From contig LNKV01000027.1 of assembly GCA_001465935.1 (NCBI GenBank), forward strand, positions 186,001 to 250,000: 64,000 nt of DNA, given 5' to 3'. The notes under the pieces were generated by a model that searched no databases, was not told the origin of the DNA, and was given only the letters and a program-made list of their open reading frames with translations. The DNA comes from Clarireedia homoeocarpa (lineage: Eukaryota; Ascomycota; Leotiomycetes; Helotiales; Rutstroemiaceae). The position numbers and the translations under genes are program-made. How positions within the stretch are numbered: position 1 is the stretch's first letter; each line of letters begins with the position of its first letter. Positions 1 to 13,032 of this stretch are shown here, piece after piece.

Positions 1-3000
1 TCACGCCCAGACCCATATCCCCGCCCAGTCTGGATATTCTATCTCGGTCGTTAAAAACGTTCCTTCGCTTCCCCAAGCCACAGGGGTATTTTCTGTATTC
101 ATGGCCAAGTAAAACCCCTGCGTGGAAGCTTCGATCTCAGCAACATTGGTACTTAGCGGGTAGTCCGTTAGCTTAGCAGTTTGCTGTACCGGTCACTAGA
201 TACTAGTGGTTGGCTTGTACCTGACAAGAAAACTATTGTACATGTGAATTCACAAGGTTGTCGAACGAGAAAAGGCCCTTAGTTGCGATCCCTGTCGTAG
301 ATCTCGGCGAGTTGCATCATTTACGCCAGGGAGTGCAGCTGAGCATCTACATCCGAACGATTACCCTTTTTTTGCTTCCAAAGTCTGGTCTACGAGGAAG
401 CAAAATTGTTATCATGCATATCAAGACTTCGATAGGTTAGAAACTCGTCAATGGTTCGACCCATTCCCAGAAGCGGGCAAATCCATGCTAGGCAAACTCA
501 ACCCAAGGTACGCACGTAGAACTTCCACCGAATGTGGTACAAAAAGCCATGGAACTCGGGAATACGATGGAATCGCCCAATCTGGGATTATTCCCCGGCA
601 ATCATAGCTCCTATCTAACGGGACACCAGGGGAAATATCCTCAGGAAAGCCATTCCATCCTCGCAAAGAACTCTTCTCTTCGGTCATGTCACGGACGCAA
701 TCGATTCCTGGGGGCTGAGAAGCTGCAAATAAATGCTCGCACCTCACGACATCGCGATGCGGTAGCATAATTTGCTCGCGATCCGAATTTACTGGTCCTT
801 TTTCGTCGGGAAATACATCAGATTATTCGTGCAATATTCTAGCTATACTAATTTCGAACCATGGGCCACCTCACAGGTTCTAGGATTAAGGCTCAACCAC
901 AAAACCCAACAAGCACAAAGGAAGTCTACTTCCAGAATTTGTTGTTAGAGTAATGATGGAGACCCGAGCCGAAAGCTGGAAATATTTCGACCATGGTGGT
1001 GCTGAAAGACTACCGGTAACGCCAAGCACTGGCGCTACCGCAAAGCGTCTCGACCCGGATAGAAGCTACTGCATAAATTTTCTGAATGCTATCCAAGTGA
1101 GAACACTTCCCGACACTAAAACTGTTCTCATCAATGTAAAAGACTTTCAGCAGTTGGCAGACATGACTGCGAAGTCTGAAGGGTCCTGCCCATTTGAATG
1201 CCGTGACGTTGATCGTTTTCGAAGCCGAGGGCTTGGCTCCAACCCTCTATGTCTCATCGCCTAATTTTGCATAGATATCGGTGGGTATTTCGGGAGATCG
1301 GCCATACCGTCAGCTGCAGTATTTTGAGTACAAAATAGCCGTAGGGAGTAGACGGAAGAATATTGAATCATATGAGAGATCTCTACTTCATCTGAGGTCA
1401 GGTCAAGATCTTCCGGAGTGTCTCAAAGAGGAGATCGTGCTTGTCGTTCAAAGACCCATTTGTAGGCCTCGGCGACGACCTTCCGCATTACATTCCCGCA
1501 CTCCCATGTAGTCAATCTCTACAGCTACTGCATTTTTGCGCTGTCTATTTACGGACTCTTATGTATGTGCCCATGCTTCTCCACCAGTGGCGAGCATTTG
1601 CCGTCAATGCTGTAGTGCGCCAACTTCCTAGATAATATCACATGCCGAGCAAACGAGGACGTGCTATCATCCTTGAAAGTTTAGAACAAGCACCGATTAA
1701 GTAATCTGCATCGGGTGAACGCAAGTGTATAGACAGCTTCCACAACATTACAGGTCCTAGAATCCAGGTAGGAAGTTCGGACGATATTTGCATGAAGGCT
1801 AGAGCTACCCCAGTTTGAAGTATTGAACAACTTCGTTTATGAGTTTGCAATCGCTCAGTTTCACAGTTTACCGTTGTATGTCATGGCAGGACACGTTGTT
1901 CGATAAGATATTGAATATCCAGCGGTGTTAATATGTGGTTACCTGCAGAGAGACCAATCAGCAAGCTCATTTATGCAGCTCTGGAAAAAACAGAAACCTT
2001 CTCGCTGTTGTTCGCATGTAAAAGTTCAAATAAAGGATATTAAGAAAACGTAAGTCTGCAAAAATTGGATCCGAAAAGTTGGGTGTAGGACAGTCCTGTT
2101 GTGTACCGGAACAATACGTGTTCTTTAGACAGATATGCAACGGCATTCTATCTTGTCAATAACAGAATAGATAGGCAATACTGATGCAGAGCTTAGGATA
2201 CCTGTGATTGTGACCCGAATCTCCATAGCTGGCTGAGCAAATTCTTACACGGAGTAGATATTGGACGTGATACAAGGGTTTGAAGCGTTATCGGCAAGCT
2301 TGTTCTTGCGATGAAAGCAGAATCGAATCAAAATAATCTCATTTCACGAGACCAATGGAGAGTCTCGGGTTTGGATGGTGGAGTGTTGGAGATAAGGCTG
2401 TGCCCACAAGCATCCGGCATGCATATATTGAAGCCCGTTGTAGACTATCCTTAGATATAATGCTGACATTCTCATGAGGTCGTCCATCTTCTCTCCATGT
2501 ACCTATGAAAATGCAGTCTGATGCTGGTCGAATAATGTTGTACCTCTGTATCTGGTATGACTTGACAATAAATGAGAAACCCCATGTTTGATACAGAGTA
2601 CAATGGTTGACTGACTGACGTATAGTGGAATCAACCTTGGGCCATTGAACTGCCAATACCGCGTGGAGCAATGCTTAAGTAACACGATACGTATTTATCA
2701 TACTTTGCCAACATATGAGAAAATCCTTGCTCATAATTATATGCAATGTAATAAGTTGGCAGACACTGCAGATGATGTCCAGCGACAACAACCCTTGATT
2801 GATGTGGGGCACTGTACTAAGGCTTGGTACGATTGTACTATAAACATATTGAATTGAGTAACATCGTAGTAAGGCTGGACCGTAACCATATCTTCACATT
2901 TTGTAGCGCACCCAAACGTGTTAATATGAGCCATGGTCGGGGTTAATCAAGCTCCCAATGCTGTACGATGGTAGCACCGGCCGACTACACGTTAACTCGC

Positions 3001-5540
3001 TGAGAAACTCGCTGAAAAGCTAGGCAAGAGAATTTCTCGGCTCATATGAAACGAGCCCCATATTGCTTGCATGAAAGCTATAAATGATTCAGATATTGTT
3101 GATGAATAAGGGTCATCAGAATTCACTACCAGGGATGAAAGTAGAGGTTGTGAGTTGCGAAAACTTCCTTAAGACATTCTAGCGCTGTCGGTGTGCGGGT
3201 TCAAACGAGGCTTGACAAAATAATCTACGCCAGATAGAAAATATATTGTAAACATCAGCGGGTTCAAGTAGCTGAAATCAATAAACCTAAAGGTGTACTA
3301 CCGAGGAAACTGGGAGTCGACAAGAATCCAAGCAGACTGCTGCTAGGTACATCTTACGATGAACCCAGTTTCTCGGAAACCTGATTGTGGTATGACTTAT
3401 GAGCCGCCTACTTGGCGTTGGCCCATTTCCACGGTCATCTAGAACGTGTGTGTGGCGGTTTGGATTGTGGACGACGGGTGGCCGTATGAGGATTTCCAAT
3501 AAGATCTGGTCTGGCAGAGTCCATTGTTCGTAGAAGATACAAAGATTCAGCAATTCGGTGGTTCGTATCTAGTCTTGTTCTACTATTGGGGACCTGAACG
3601 GAAATTTCGCGCGAGTTGAAGAAAGCGTGAGAGTAGACGAGGGTTTACCTGCTCGTAGCTAGGCAGGCAGTGGAAGCTCTGTTCTGTTGTCAAAGATCGA
3701 TACAAAAGGGTAAAAAGGGGGGAAAGAGAAGAGCTCGCGCTACTTGGATATGTGGATGGACGGAGCAGGGCAGGGGTAGCACGCCAAGGTCAAAATACCA
3801 TAGTTCTAGTGCTTATGTAAGTGCGGCGCACACGGGGCGAGCACGGGACCGAACGACGCGAGTGGATGAGAAAGAAAGCAGCCACCTCGGATACGATATC
3901 ACGATACCACAATACCACGATAGAGTATCACGAACCTCAACCTCTTCCCTTCTTCCACGCGATTCATTGTACCTGGTACATTCATAGCATGTAGATATTG
4001 CGCTCAATATAGGCTGACGGGGTACGACTTGGAAGTATTGGGTACCTAGAGATTGTCACTTCCACTTCCACCCACAGCAGGGCACAGATGGACAAAAGTA
4101 GGAAAGAACCAACAGATGTTGAGAAGAGAAAGCACCTTGCAGTAGCACAATGCTGGCTTCCTAATCAACTGCCACTAATGGGCATCGCCTCGAACCTTCG
4201 CGTGCCTAGCCTCCTGGTAACACGGATTCGTGCAGCGTCCAATATCGGCGCTTTTATTTTCTCTGCCTGGAGACATCCTTACTCGTACTCCGCCCAATGC
4301 ACTCAACCTCAAGAAAACACGGCAACAACGACGATACCATCTGCTATCCATTTCCACTATCCAAGCTCATTGACCATACCGCAGGCTCGAGAATCGAGTC
4401 TTCTAGATCTGCACTTTATTTCTCCATGTCTTGCCGAGGACTTTGATGATGGCTGGAGGTGCAAACAGACATCCATGTTCAGCCTCGTATAATCAACTCT
4501 CTCAGAAACACGAGAAAGAGATACTCAAAAGACCATCCAGAACACCTAATTAAGCCCGCGGTTTCACGGCGCGCATAGCATGCATACAATATGATACAGA
4601 AACAAGCATACTTTCACCCACGCTCGGAGAAAAAGTTTGTTGTTGAATGCTCCTGGCGGGCGGCTGACTAGAATTCTCTGGAGCTGCATCTCTTCAGCCC
4701 GAACCTTGTAGGTCAGAACTGTGACAAAGCCAGGCCTGCCTACCTAGTCTTCATCAATATCAACAAACTTACTAGAACACGAGCAGGCGCTTTCAGCAAC
4801 CTATTCCCAGTCTCCGTTTCCTACCCTGCCCCTAATGTTAACGCAGTTTTACCTACTATTCACCTAGCGACCTGCATACTCTCCATCTGGATTACCTAGC
4901 TTTTGCACCGCAATATCCCGTCCCAACTTCCAAAAAGCAACGACTAGGTCTCCACCAGAACGCACCCCAGGACAAGGTCCATGGGCCTATTGATCTTTGG
5001 ATATCAGAAAGCAGACAGCTGGAATCTTGACCCCTGGATAGGCTTCCGTTGTCTTGACCAGCTCTGATCCATTCCAACAACTGCAAGTATATTCGTTCTG
5101 GAATTAGTCTTCGAGCTGCATCATACCACCTCGAGGCTACATATACTTCTTTTTGTTCTGCTTGTTACTTCTAATCTTCTTTAAAAACCTGCCTCCAAGT
5201 GAAGATCTACTTCAGTCATTGTTCACCTTTCTTTCTTCACTTACATACGTCCTATAGGTGTCCCTAGGCGCGGGATTCATCTGCCATTTCTCGTCTCACA
5301 TCAAGCCTCTAAATCAAGCTCTATGTATGTCTCACTGCCTTTCACGCTTGATTCATTTCCCTAGTTATCTGCGGCAAGGGTGAGAAACACCTTTTTTACT
5401 CTGAAGTTTTCTGACCAGGCCACAGTAGTTAATTGTTCCTTAAGTAACGCCATTTTTCTCATCACTACTTCATAATTCCACACGCGGGGAGGTCTTCTAT
5501 CTCTCCTCAGAATCTAATTGACGTCGACATTACCAAAATT
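1..5540. other. Gene-poor region upstream of the GT2 gene
   Basis: No intact gene could be supported here. Open frames are short, lack splice partners that extend them, and show no recognisable domain. The last 500 bases or so (from about 5,050) become pyrimidine-rich, with repeated CTT and TCTT runs, as is usual for fungal promoters and leaders; they probably belong to the glycosyltransferase gene at 5,541. A stop-bounded open stretch at 248-604 is listed separately as a possible relic. A purine-rich patch lies at about 3,700-3,780. Confidence 0.6.
248..604 (+). pseudogene. Possible relic coding stretch without a start
   Basis: A 119-codon stop-free frame begins right after a TGA at 245-247 and ends at TAG 605-607. 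It has no ATG before position 486. The middle (about 380-510) translates into a protein-like sequence that includes QWFDPFPEAGKSMLGKLNP. I do not recognise the family. The absence of a start and the loss of similarity-like character at both ends suggest a decayed fragment, but a chance open frame is quite possible. Confidence 0.15.
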
Positions 5541-8412
5541 ATGGGTATCAGTCCATACTTCGAGACAAAGAAGCCTCCTACGGCACCAACGCCTGCTGTC
5601 ACGATGGAGGAGAAATCAACACCATCACCAGGGTTCGATACTATGGATCTGCAACCACCTCCTTCAAGGTTCACTACCTCATCCCGCAACTCCTTTTCCA
5701 ACCGTTCAACACAAAGCAACAGTTTTCTGGATGATATCAAACATGAGGTTATGGTAAACTACCTATATCAGCAGCAGTGCTCTCATCTCTGGGTCAGTGA
5801 TGGAAGCGGTGAGATTGAGGGTGTTCTCCTCAGGAAGTCGAAAAACACATACATGGCCTGCCCACCACAGCTAGGCTCATCACCGTTGGCTGCAGCTTGC
5901 GCTGCTTTAAACGTACAGGTAAGCAACAATCAAATTCCTCAACCAGACCAACAAGCACTAACATTCTCAGTGCGCCATGACAGTAAACTCTCGGGTCATT
6001 AAAACATTTCTTCAGTGGTCACCAGATGCTGTTGACGTACCTCTCCTCAACGGTCTTAGAATACAGATCTTGCCAACGATTGAGGATCTTCCTCGTGCAA
6101 GAAAGCTTCAATTTGCGGCATTTGTAGCATCTGAGGCTTTGCTAGTAGTTTGGGACGATGAGGCGCTGCATCTCGTTCCACGGGCAATAACAATCGAAAA
6201 GGAGTTGATGGAATTAGTATGGAAGACTGGAGAACAAGAAGACGAGAAGAAAGACCCCAATTTTGCCTTCCTGGAAATTGACGAAGAGAGTGGTGAATTT
6301 GTCCCAGAGAAGCGCGATTTGCATCTTCAGAACACTATCCTGGTCGCCATCACTATTGCCTTGATCATGGTAACTTTGGGAGCAGGTTTCCGACAAGTAG
6401 CCATTGAGACTGATGTAGATCAAAACTACACTCGCCTTGCACTTCTTATTTTGACACCAGTACAGATCTTTTTCACTCTGTTCTTCGCTCAGGTAATCGT
6501 TGGTTGTTTGGCTCAACTTTTCGGTCCAGTCCGCCAAATGCACACCAACTCCAAATTCTATTCTGCAAAACCACCCCCACGTATCCAGAATGGTAACCTT
6601 CCACACATCACTATACAGTGTCCTGTGTACAAAGAGGGACTTAGTTCCGTCATCGCTCCAACAGTCAAGTCTATCAAACAAGCCATCTCAACCTACGAAT
6701 TGCAGGGTGGTTCAGCAAACATGTTCATCAATGATGATGGACTACAGATCATCGACGAAGAGGAGCGTCAGGCTCGAATAGAATTCTACGCCGATCACAG
6801 CATTGGATGGGTTGCTCGCCCGAAACATGGTGATAATTTCACGAGAAGAGGAAAATGTAAGTTTCCGTCCTTCGGATCTAACTAGGTCCCACTAACGTGT
6901 AGCAGTCAAAAAGGTAAGCTATATACCTTGCCATCATCGTTACCTTACAAGGCATGGCTCAACACGCCACAAATGTTCATTTTTTGAAGTCTTTAAGAAA
7001 AGCGATGCTAACTTTATTCGTATAGGCCTCCAACATGAACTTTGCGCTTCATATCTCATGTATGGTTGAGGAGAAGTTGGCTTTGATCCAAAGACCTCTT
7101 GACTGGACTCAGGCAGATGAAGCTCAGGCATACGAAAGATGCTTAAAAGAGGCCTTGGACGACAACGGACGAGCTTGGGCAGATGGCAATATACGTGTTG
7201 GCGATTATATCCTTCTGAGTAGGCTTATTCCAATTCACTTATATTTTACCTTCCTTCTAACCAATCTCAGTTGACTCCGATACCCGTGTTCCCGTAGACT
7301 GTCTATTGGATGCTTGCTCCGAAATGGAGCAGTCACCTGAAGTCGGCATCATGCAATTCTCATCTGGTGTTATGCAAGTTGTACACACATATTTTGAAAA
7401 TGGTATCACCTTCTTCACGAACTTGATCTATACTGCTATTCGTTATACTGTCTCTAACGGCGATGTTGCTCCGTTTGTTGGTCATAATGCTATTTTGCGG
7501 TGGTCAGCAATCCAGCAGGTCTCGTATGAGGATGAAGATGGATACGAGAAGTTCTGGTCTGAATCTCATGTGTCGGAAGATTTCGATATGTCTCTTCGCC
7601 TCCAAGTCAACGGCTATACCATTCGATTGGCAGCCTGGGCCGGGGAAGGGTTCAAGGAAGGAGTATCATTGACAGTGTACGATGAACTTGCTCGATGGGA
7701 GAAATATGCATATGGATGTAACGAGCTTATCTTTCATCCTCTCCGCAAGTGGTTTTACAGGGGACCGTTTACTCCACTTTTCCGGAGCTTCTTATTCTCA
7801 AACATCCGTTTCACTTCCAAAGTCACCATCATCTCTTATATCGGTACTTATTACGCAATCGGAGCCGCCTGGATCATGACAACCGCCAACTACTTTGCCG
7901 TCGGATGGTTCAACGGCTACCTCGATAAGTACTATGTTGATTCATGGAAAGTCTGGTTCTCCATTGTCATCGTCTTCAATGGTCTTGGAAACATCGCTCT
8001 AGCAGTCATGCGGTACCGCATCGGCGAGAGAAGTTTGATGTACTCGATCTTCGAGAACTTCAAATGGACCTTTATGCTAGCCATCTTCCTCGGTGGTCTC
8101 TCGCTCCATGTTTCTCAGGCCCTACTCTCACATATGTTCGAGATTGATATGACGTGGGGCGCGACTTCGAAAGAAGCAGAGTTTAGTAACTTTTTCATTG
8201 AGGTGCCGAAGGTGCTGAAGCGGTTCAAGTTCTCGATGATTTTTTCGCTCGTCGGCATCATCGGGATGATTGTTCTTGCTACGGGCTCGTTTGTTCCGTA
8301 TGATTGGCGGATTAATGACTTTGTAGCTATCCTTCCTATGGCAACGGTGACGGCTAGTCATTTGCTGTTGCCGTTGGCGCTGAATCCGGCGCTGATGACG
8401 TTCTCGTGGTGA
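5541..8412 (+). CDS. Family 2 glycosyltransferase, polytopic membrane protein
   Basis: Exons are 5541-5918, 5971-6856, 6906-6913, 7026-7218 and 7271-8412, giving 868 residues. The third exon is only 8 nt and restores the conserved reading GKFKKASNMN. Membrane segments are visible near residues 249-265 and 282-310, with several more after about residue 665. Catalytic signs of an inverting GT-A GT2 enzyme are NDDG (380-383), DSDTR (from 490), the ED of SEDFDMS (591-592) and RWEKY (630-634), equivalent to the processive Q/RxxRW position. The fold and order match the fungal type 2 glycosyltransferases that Zymoseptoria and Fusarium need for hyphal growth on solid surfaces (known for the family); the polysaccharide product is unknown. 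The ATG at 5541 gives a low-complexity Pro/Ser/Thr N-terminus; an earlier start is not needed. Confidence 0.9.
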
Positions 8413-9463
8413 GCACACCGGGGTGGAAAATTCCTATCTTGTTTTGATACAGTAGACTTGATAGGTTATGCCTTGCTTTAATCTCAATCCATCATTAACT
8501 TGTAACTATAAAAAAAAAAAAAAAGGAGAAAAAGTTTTGTATTTCGCTGCAGATTGAAAAACTTTATCATTTATTATCTTTATTTATCTTTTTTATCTTG
8601 TCTCGACTACTATACGTAAGTGGTAAAGTGAAAATAATCTATCTATACATACAGTAAATATTCAATATGCCAGCCAGTTCGTGTTGAATCATTACGAACC
8701 CGGATGATACAGTAGCTACTAGCCAGCCAGCCAATGTCAGTATTGGTGTTGGTGTTGGTGTTGGTGTTGGATGTATGTGGGGAGGAAAGAAAGGGGCAGG
8801 TAGGTGGATGGATGGATGGATGGATGATACAATACGGTATGTATGTATGTATGTATGTTTTCTGCTGCACAGCACAGCACAAACAAACAAACAAACAAAC
8901 AAACAAAATATCATAATGAGTTAGTTGGTTCATTTTATTACCGTATGCTGTAACTTACTACGGAAAACGGGGCTGTATATCTATCATAGTATTTATTCCA
9001 TTCTTCTAACTATCATGACAACACATCGCATCACATCACATCGCATCGCACCCGTGCTCATGCTCATATCAACCATGCGTATCTGCGTTTCCTCCCTTAC
9101 TTTTCCCTTTCCTTTTCCCTTTTCCTTTTTCCCACTCACTCTCATGTCCGATATGTGCCCCGCTTTACCTGCTCGCTATATACAACATATGTTCCCCCGT
9201 GCGCACAAAATCCACCCATGCATGGATCCAATCATTCCCAGACCATACCATACCATCTCCTCATTTTGCTTTTTTTCCCTACCCACTGATTGTAGAGTCA
9301 AAAACATTCGAACAAAACAAAAGACACAAATGCGCCATCACAAACCCCTATTCGCTCTTTAGTTGTGGGGAAAGGCAGGCTCTAATTCCATCCATTCATG
9401 CCATTCATCAACTTTTTCTTCACATCAGCAATAGCGGTATATCAACTAATAAAATCAACCCAT
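8413..9463. other. Intergenic, tail-to-tail, microsatellite-rich
   Basis: This gap lies between the stops of the glycosyltransferase and ARG5,6, so it should contain both 3' ends. It has a 15-nt A tract at 8510-8524 and a dense run of microsatellites at 8743-8906. From about 9,010 it is rich in CATCA/CATCG and TTTCCC repeats. No gene is seen. Confidence 0.7.
8743..8906. repeat. Cluster of four microsatellites
   Basis: Within 165 bases there are (TTGGTG)n at about 8743-8770, (GGAT)n at 8805-8826, (TATG)n at 8837-8858 and (AAAC)n at 8880-8906. Each has four or more near-perfect units. They sit just past the 3' end of the glycosyltransferase gene. Confidence 0.9.
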
Positions 9464-12203
9464 TTAATCAAGCGGAATACCCTCATATTCAGCGAAACCC
9501 AGAGCAAGGTTCATATTTTCTACCATGCATTAGTATATCATTGCCCACAAGATCAACAAATGAAAGGCACAGAGATAACTTACGCAAGCACTGGGTCGCT
9601 GCACCCTTCAACAAATTATCGATTGTAGCACAAACCACCACTCTCTTCCCCGAGCTATGCACAGCAAACCCACCAATCTCTACACCATGCTTGCCACTGA
9701 TTGCTTTCACAAGCGGTGCTTCTCCAATAACCTTTACTAATCTCTCGCCTGCGTATCGTTCTTGGTATAATTGTCTGATGTCTCGACTAGTCATCTTCTC
9801 CTTGAGAGGAATCGAGATGGTGTGGTGGATTCCTTGGAACCATACTGCGACGTGAGGCATGAATGCAACGGATGTGCCTAGCCGGTTGCTGATTTCGCGT
9901 TCGTGGATGTGGTCGGTAAGGGAGTAGGGAATGATGTTTCCAGTGAGATTCTCAACGTCGTTCTTTGGAGATGGCTTGGTACCGGCTCCAGAATAACCCG
10001 AGACACCGAAGACAGTAGGCTCTCCACCAAGGAAAGGTACCAATGGAGCTATTCCTAGTTGAGCTGCAGTAGCATAACAACCTGGGTTAGAGATGCGGGT
10101 AGCCTTGGCAATATCGGATCTGTTTACTAATTCTGGAAGACCATAAGTCCACTTGTTATCGAATCGATAATCGGCAGAAAGATCAACGATAACACTATTT
10201 TGAGGTCCCTTTCCTTCGTTCACAGCATCAACGAAAGGCTTGCAAACCCCATTTGGAAGTGCCATAACCCAACAGTCAATCTCCCCTTGTTCCTCCATCT
10301 TTCGTACATCTCCTGGAGAAAGATTCTCGTAAATGATTTGTCGTTTGTCATAACCTTTCAATTGTTGACCTGCAAGTTCACGAGATGATACATGTCTAAG
10401 ATCCATGTTGGGGTGAGCATTAAGAAGGTTGATGAGAGCTTGTCCGGTGTATCCTCTAGCACCAATCAAAGCAACCTTAGCGGGCTGAGTATTTGATGAA
10501 TTCTTGATGCCGAAAGGAGGGTTGGGGTTGGTAGTAGTAGCATATCCTCGGGAAGATGGAGAAGCGCTGGATGATTGAATGACAGGTCTACGGGCCGAAG
10601 TAGAGAAAGCACGAGCTGCTTGTCTAAGACCGTTTTGGCTAGCCACAGAGGCACTCATACCAGATGCTGCTCCGGCTGCGCGATGAAGACGCGCTTCCAG
10701 ATTGGAGTCACCAAGCATGGCTCGGCCGTTCATGGTGAACTCAGTCATAAGATTCTTTACCTCGTCTGGGCTCTCAATTCCATACCAGAACATGACATCT
10801 CCATCCTTGGAGAGACTACCCTCAGCCTTGTCGAAGAACCAGGTCAGATTTTCGTCATCTTCCTTCACTGTCCAGACTAAGCTTGAGTGATCCTTCTTGA
10901 TAGCAGAGAAGACATTGTCAGCTACGTTAGTCAACCATCCAGACTTAGTGATAGTGAAAGTAGCGAGAATGGAAGCGGAGCTAGATGCCTTGGGAGGGAC
11001 GACAATTGCAAGCGCATCCATGGGCTCATCGAAGTAAGCCTTGAACTCCTTATTCTTGAGACCATCAACATATCTGTCGACTGTCGCCCGAGCATCAAGG
11101 CCCTCACGATCCCGCACAAGAACATCCTTCAGCTTCTGTTGGTCTTCAATCTCGGAAAGGGAAGTTACAGTCACCAATTTGTTTCCTCGTCGGATCAAGG
11201 TTCCAGCTCCGCTATCAGTGAACAATTCCTTTTGAAGATCTGCAGGGTGGATAATAGCAACGCTAGAAGACATTGGAAGCTGATCAAGCAATTCCTTGAT
11301 TTCCTTGATCTTCAACCTTGTTCCGTATCTGCACCACCACTGTGACATGAGATAGTCGTACTCCTCATCCAAATTGATCGCAGAAATCTTTTCCTTTGTG
11401 TCAGAATTGAACAAGCCACCCTTCTCTGATAAGTAGCAGATCTTCAATGGTTGCAGAGCCTTTGCAAGCTCACCAGCAGCAACGTCGGCATTCACGTTCA
11501 GAACCTGGCCTTCTGGAGTTTCGGCCATGGACGTCAAGATTGGCAGACAGCCAGCCTTGATAGCAGCTTCGATAGGACCCTTATTGACCTTGTTAATCTT
11601 TCCAACTAAGTTGTATTTTTCCTTGTTTAAGTAATCCGCGCTGAAAACACCGGACGTGATTGGTCGGGCCCTAACACCCATCCCTTCCAACTTCTCTACC
11701 AATTTCAGGTTTTCCTCCAAAAAGAGTTTGCGCGCAACTGCCAATGTCTTTCCATCTGTGACGCGGATGCCTTCTTCGAATTGGGGCTCGACACCTGCAT
11801 CTTCCAATAGCTTGTTCAGCTGGGGACCTGCGCCGTGCACAACGACTGGGAACAAGCCCATGTTGTTCAACAAAGCGAGCTGGGACGTAAGGGACTCAAG
11901 ATGCTCCGTAAGGATGGCACCGCCGACCTTGATGACTGCGAATTGTTGCGAAGAAACAGAGGTGAAATGTGCAAGGTACTGCTGGACTTCGCGTTTGGAT
12001 CCAATGTTGCTGAGGAGCTGGACGACAGTCGAGCGGGTAGCGAAACTATCGATTGCGGAGGCAGCATATGGTCGGCGAGAGGTAAGAGATACAGCAGTGA
12101 CAGCTTTTGGTGCAGCTCGGACGATCGAGGTAGAGGACAGCCTGTTGGCAACAGTGTGCGCGCGTCTGGCTGCAACACCTGCCCTAGATCTGAGTGCCAA
12201 CAT
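9464..12203 (-). CDS. ARG5,6: Bifunctional acetylglutamate kinase / N-acetyl-gamma-glutamyl-phosphate reductase
   Basis: Second and third steps of arginine (ornithine) synthesis, in the mitochondrial matrix. Exon 1 is 12203-9584 and exon 2 is 9519-9464; the 64-nt intron near the end (GTAAGT...GTAG) is needed to read the conserved tail NMNLALGFAEYEGIPLD. The product has 891 residues. The N-terminus is rich in Arg, Ser and Ala, as expected for a transit peptide. The kinase domain starts with IKVGGAIL (91-98); a GNAT-like regulatory segment covers about 360-490; the reductase begins at GARGYTG (581-587) and its active Cys is C709 in SNPGCYA. The linker at about 510-560 resembles a second mitochondrial presequence, in line with the known proteolytic separation of the two enzymes. 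Orthologues are called arg-6 in Neurospora. Confidence 0.97.
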
Positions 12204-12696
12204 CGCGAGGAGGGGTTTTTTTGATTTGGAGCGGAGATTTTCTGAGTAGATAGTAGAGGTACTTTTCCTACAGCTCTCCTCGAAGAGCTATGAAGGAGAA
12301 TCCAATGGCAGACGAGAAACTTAAGATTTATCGCATCAAAGGCGGGGGAAGTGGAGAAGATATTATGAGTCGTAAATAACGCAGACTAGAGGGATTTAAA
12401 GGTAAGTATGTCTTCTTCCTTCAGTTTGAAACGACAGAACAGACTAGTAGAGATCAATTGGAACGAAAGTGAGAGGAAAATGAGAGGCAACTGAGCAGTA
12501 TCGAAGCGTTTGTGACTTACAATGCGAAGAAAATAGGCGAAATATGAAGCTTCAATAACTATCGTTACGCAATCTCACCCTCTGTTACTTTGGAAACCAG
12601 CGGCCCATATATGGCATTACGCAACAATTGCAGGCTTTTGTACGTGAAAAGAGAAACAATGCTGAGCGATTTGGCTTAGAGCTCTTCTGCAAGTAT

Positions 12697-12730
12697 GTAG
12701 TCGAGATGTAGTCGAGATGTAGTCGAAATG
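12697..12730. repeat. 11-bp tandem repeat, about 3 copies
   Basis: The unit GTAGTCGAGAT is repeated three times, the last copy with one change. It lies upstream of ARG5,6. Confidence 0.85.
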
Positions 12731-13005
12731 TATGTGATTTATGTGATTTCTGCGGTTGCTATAAACGGGCTGCTTTCAACGGCAGTCTGTGCCTGGTAAA
12801 AGTTGGTGTGGGGCAAGCGCCGATATGCAGCGATTGGCCCAAGATGTGGCTGGCCCCACCCGACATTTCTGTAAACAAAAGAAAATTTTATTTTGTCAGA
12901 GTTTTTCCTATGCACATGCTCATCAGCTCATCTGTGCTGCGATGTCAGATTAGATAATGGATAATACTTCGTAGATACTCTATGGATAATGACTAATGCT
13001 GGGGA

Positions 13006-13032
13006 AGCTTGCTTGCTTGCTTGCTTGCTTGC
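13006..13032. repeat. (GCTT)n microsatellite
   Basis: Six or so perfect GCTT units lie between the ARG5,6 promoter and the SNC1 3' end. Confidence 0.9.

Noticed and set aside
4088..4492. 134-codon open frame
   Set aside because: No domain, no splice extension and composition like the surrounding noncoding sequence.
11656..12249. 197-codon frame on the plus strand
   Set aside because: It is antisense to the ARG5,6 kinase domain and only mirrors its codon structure.
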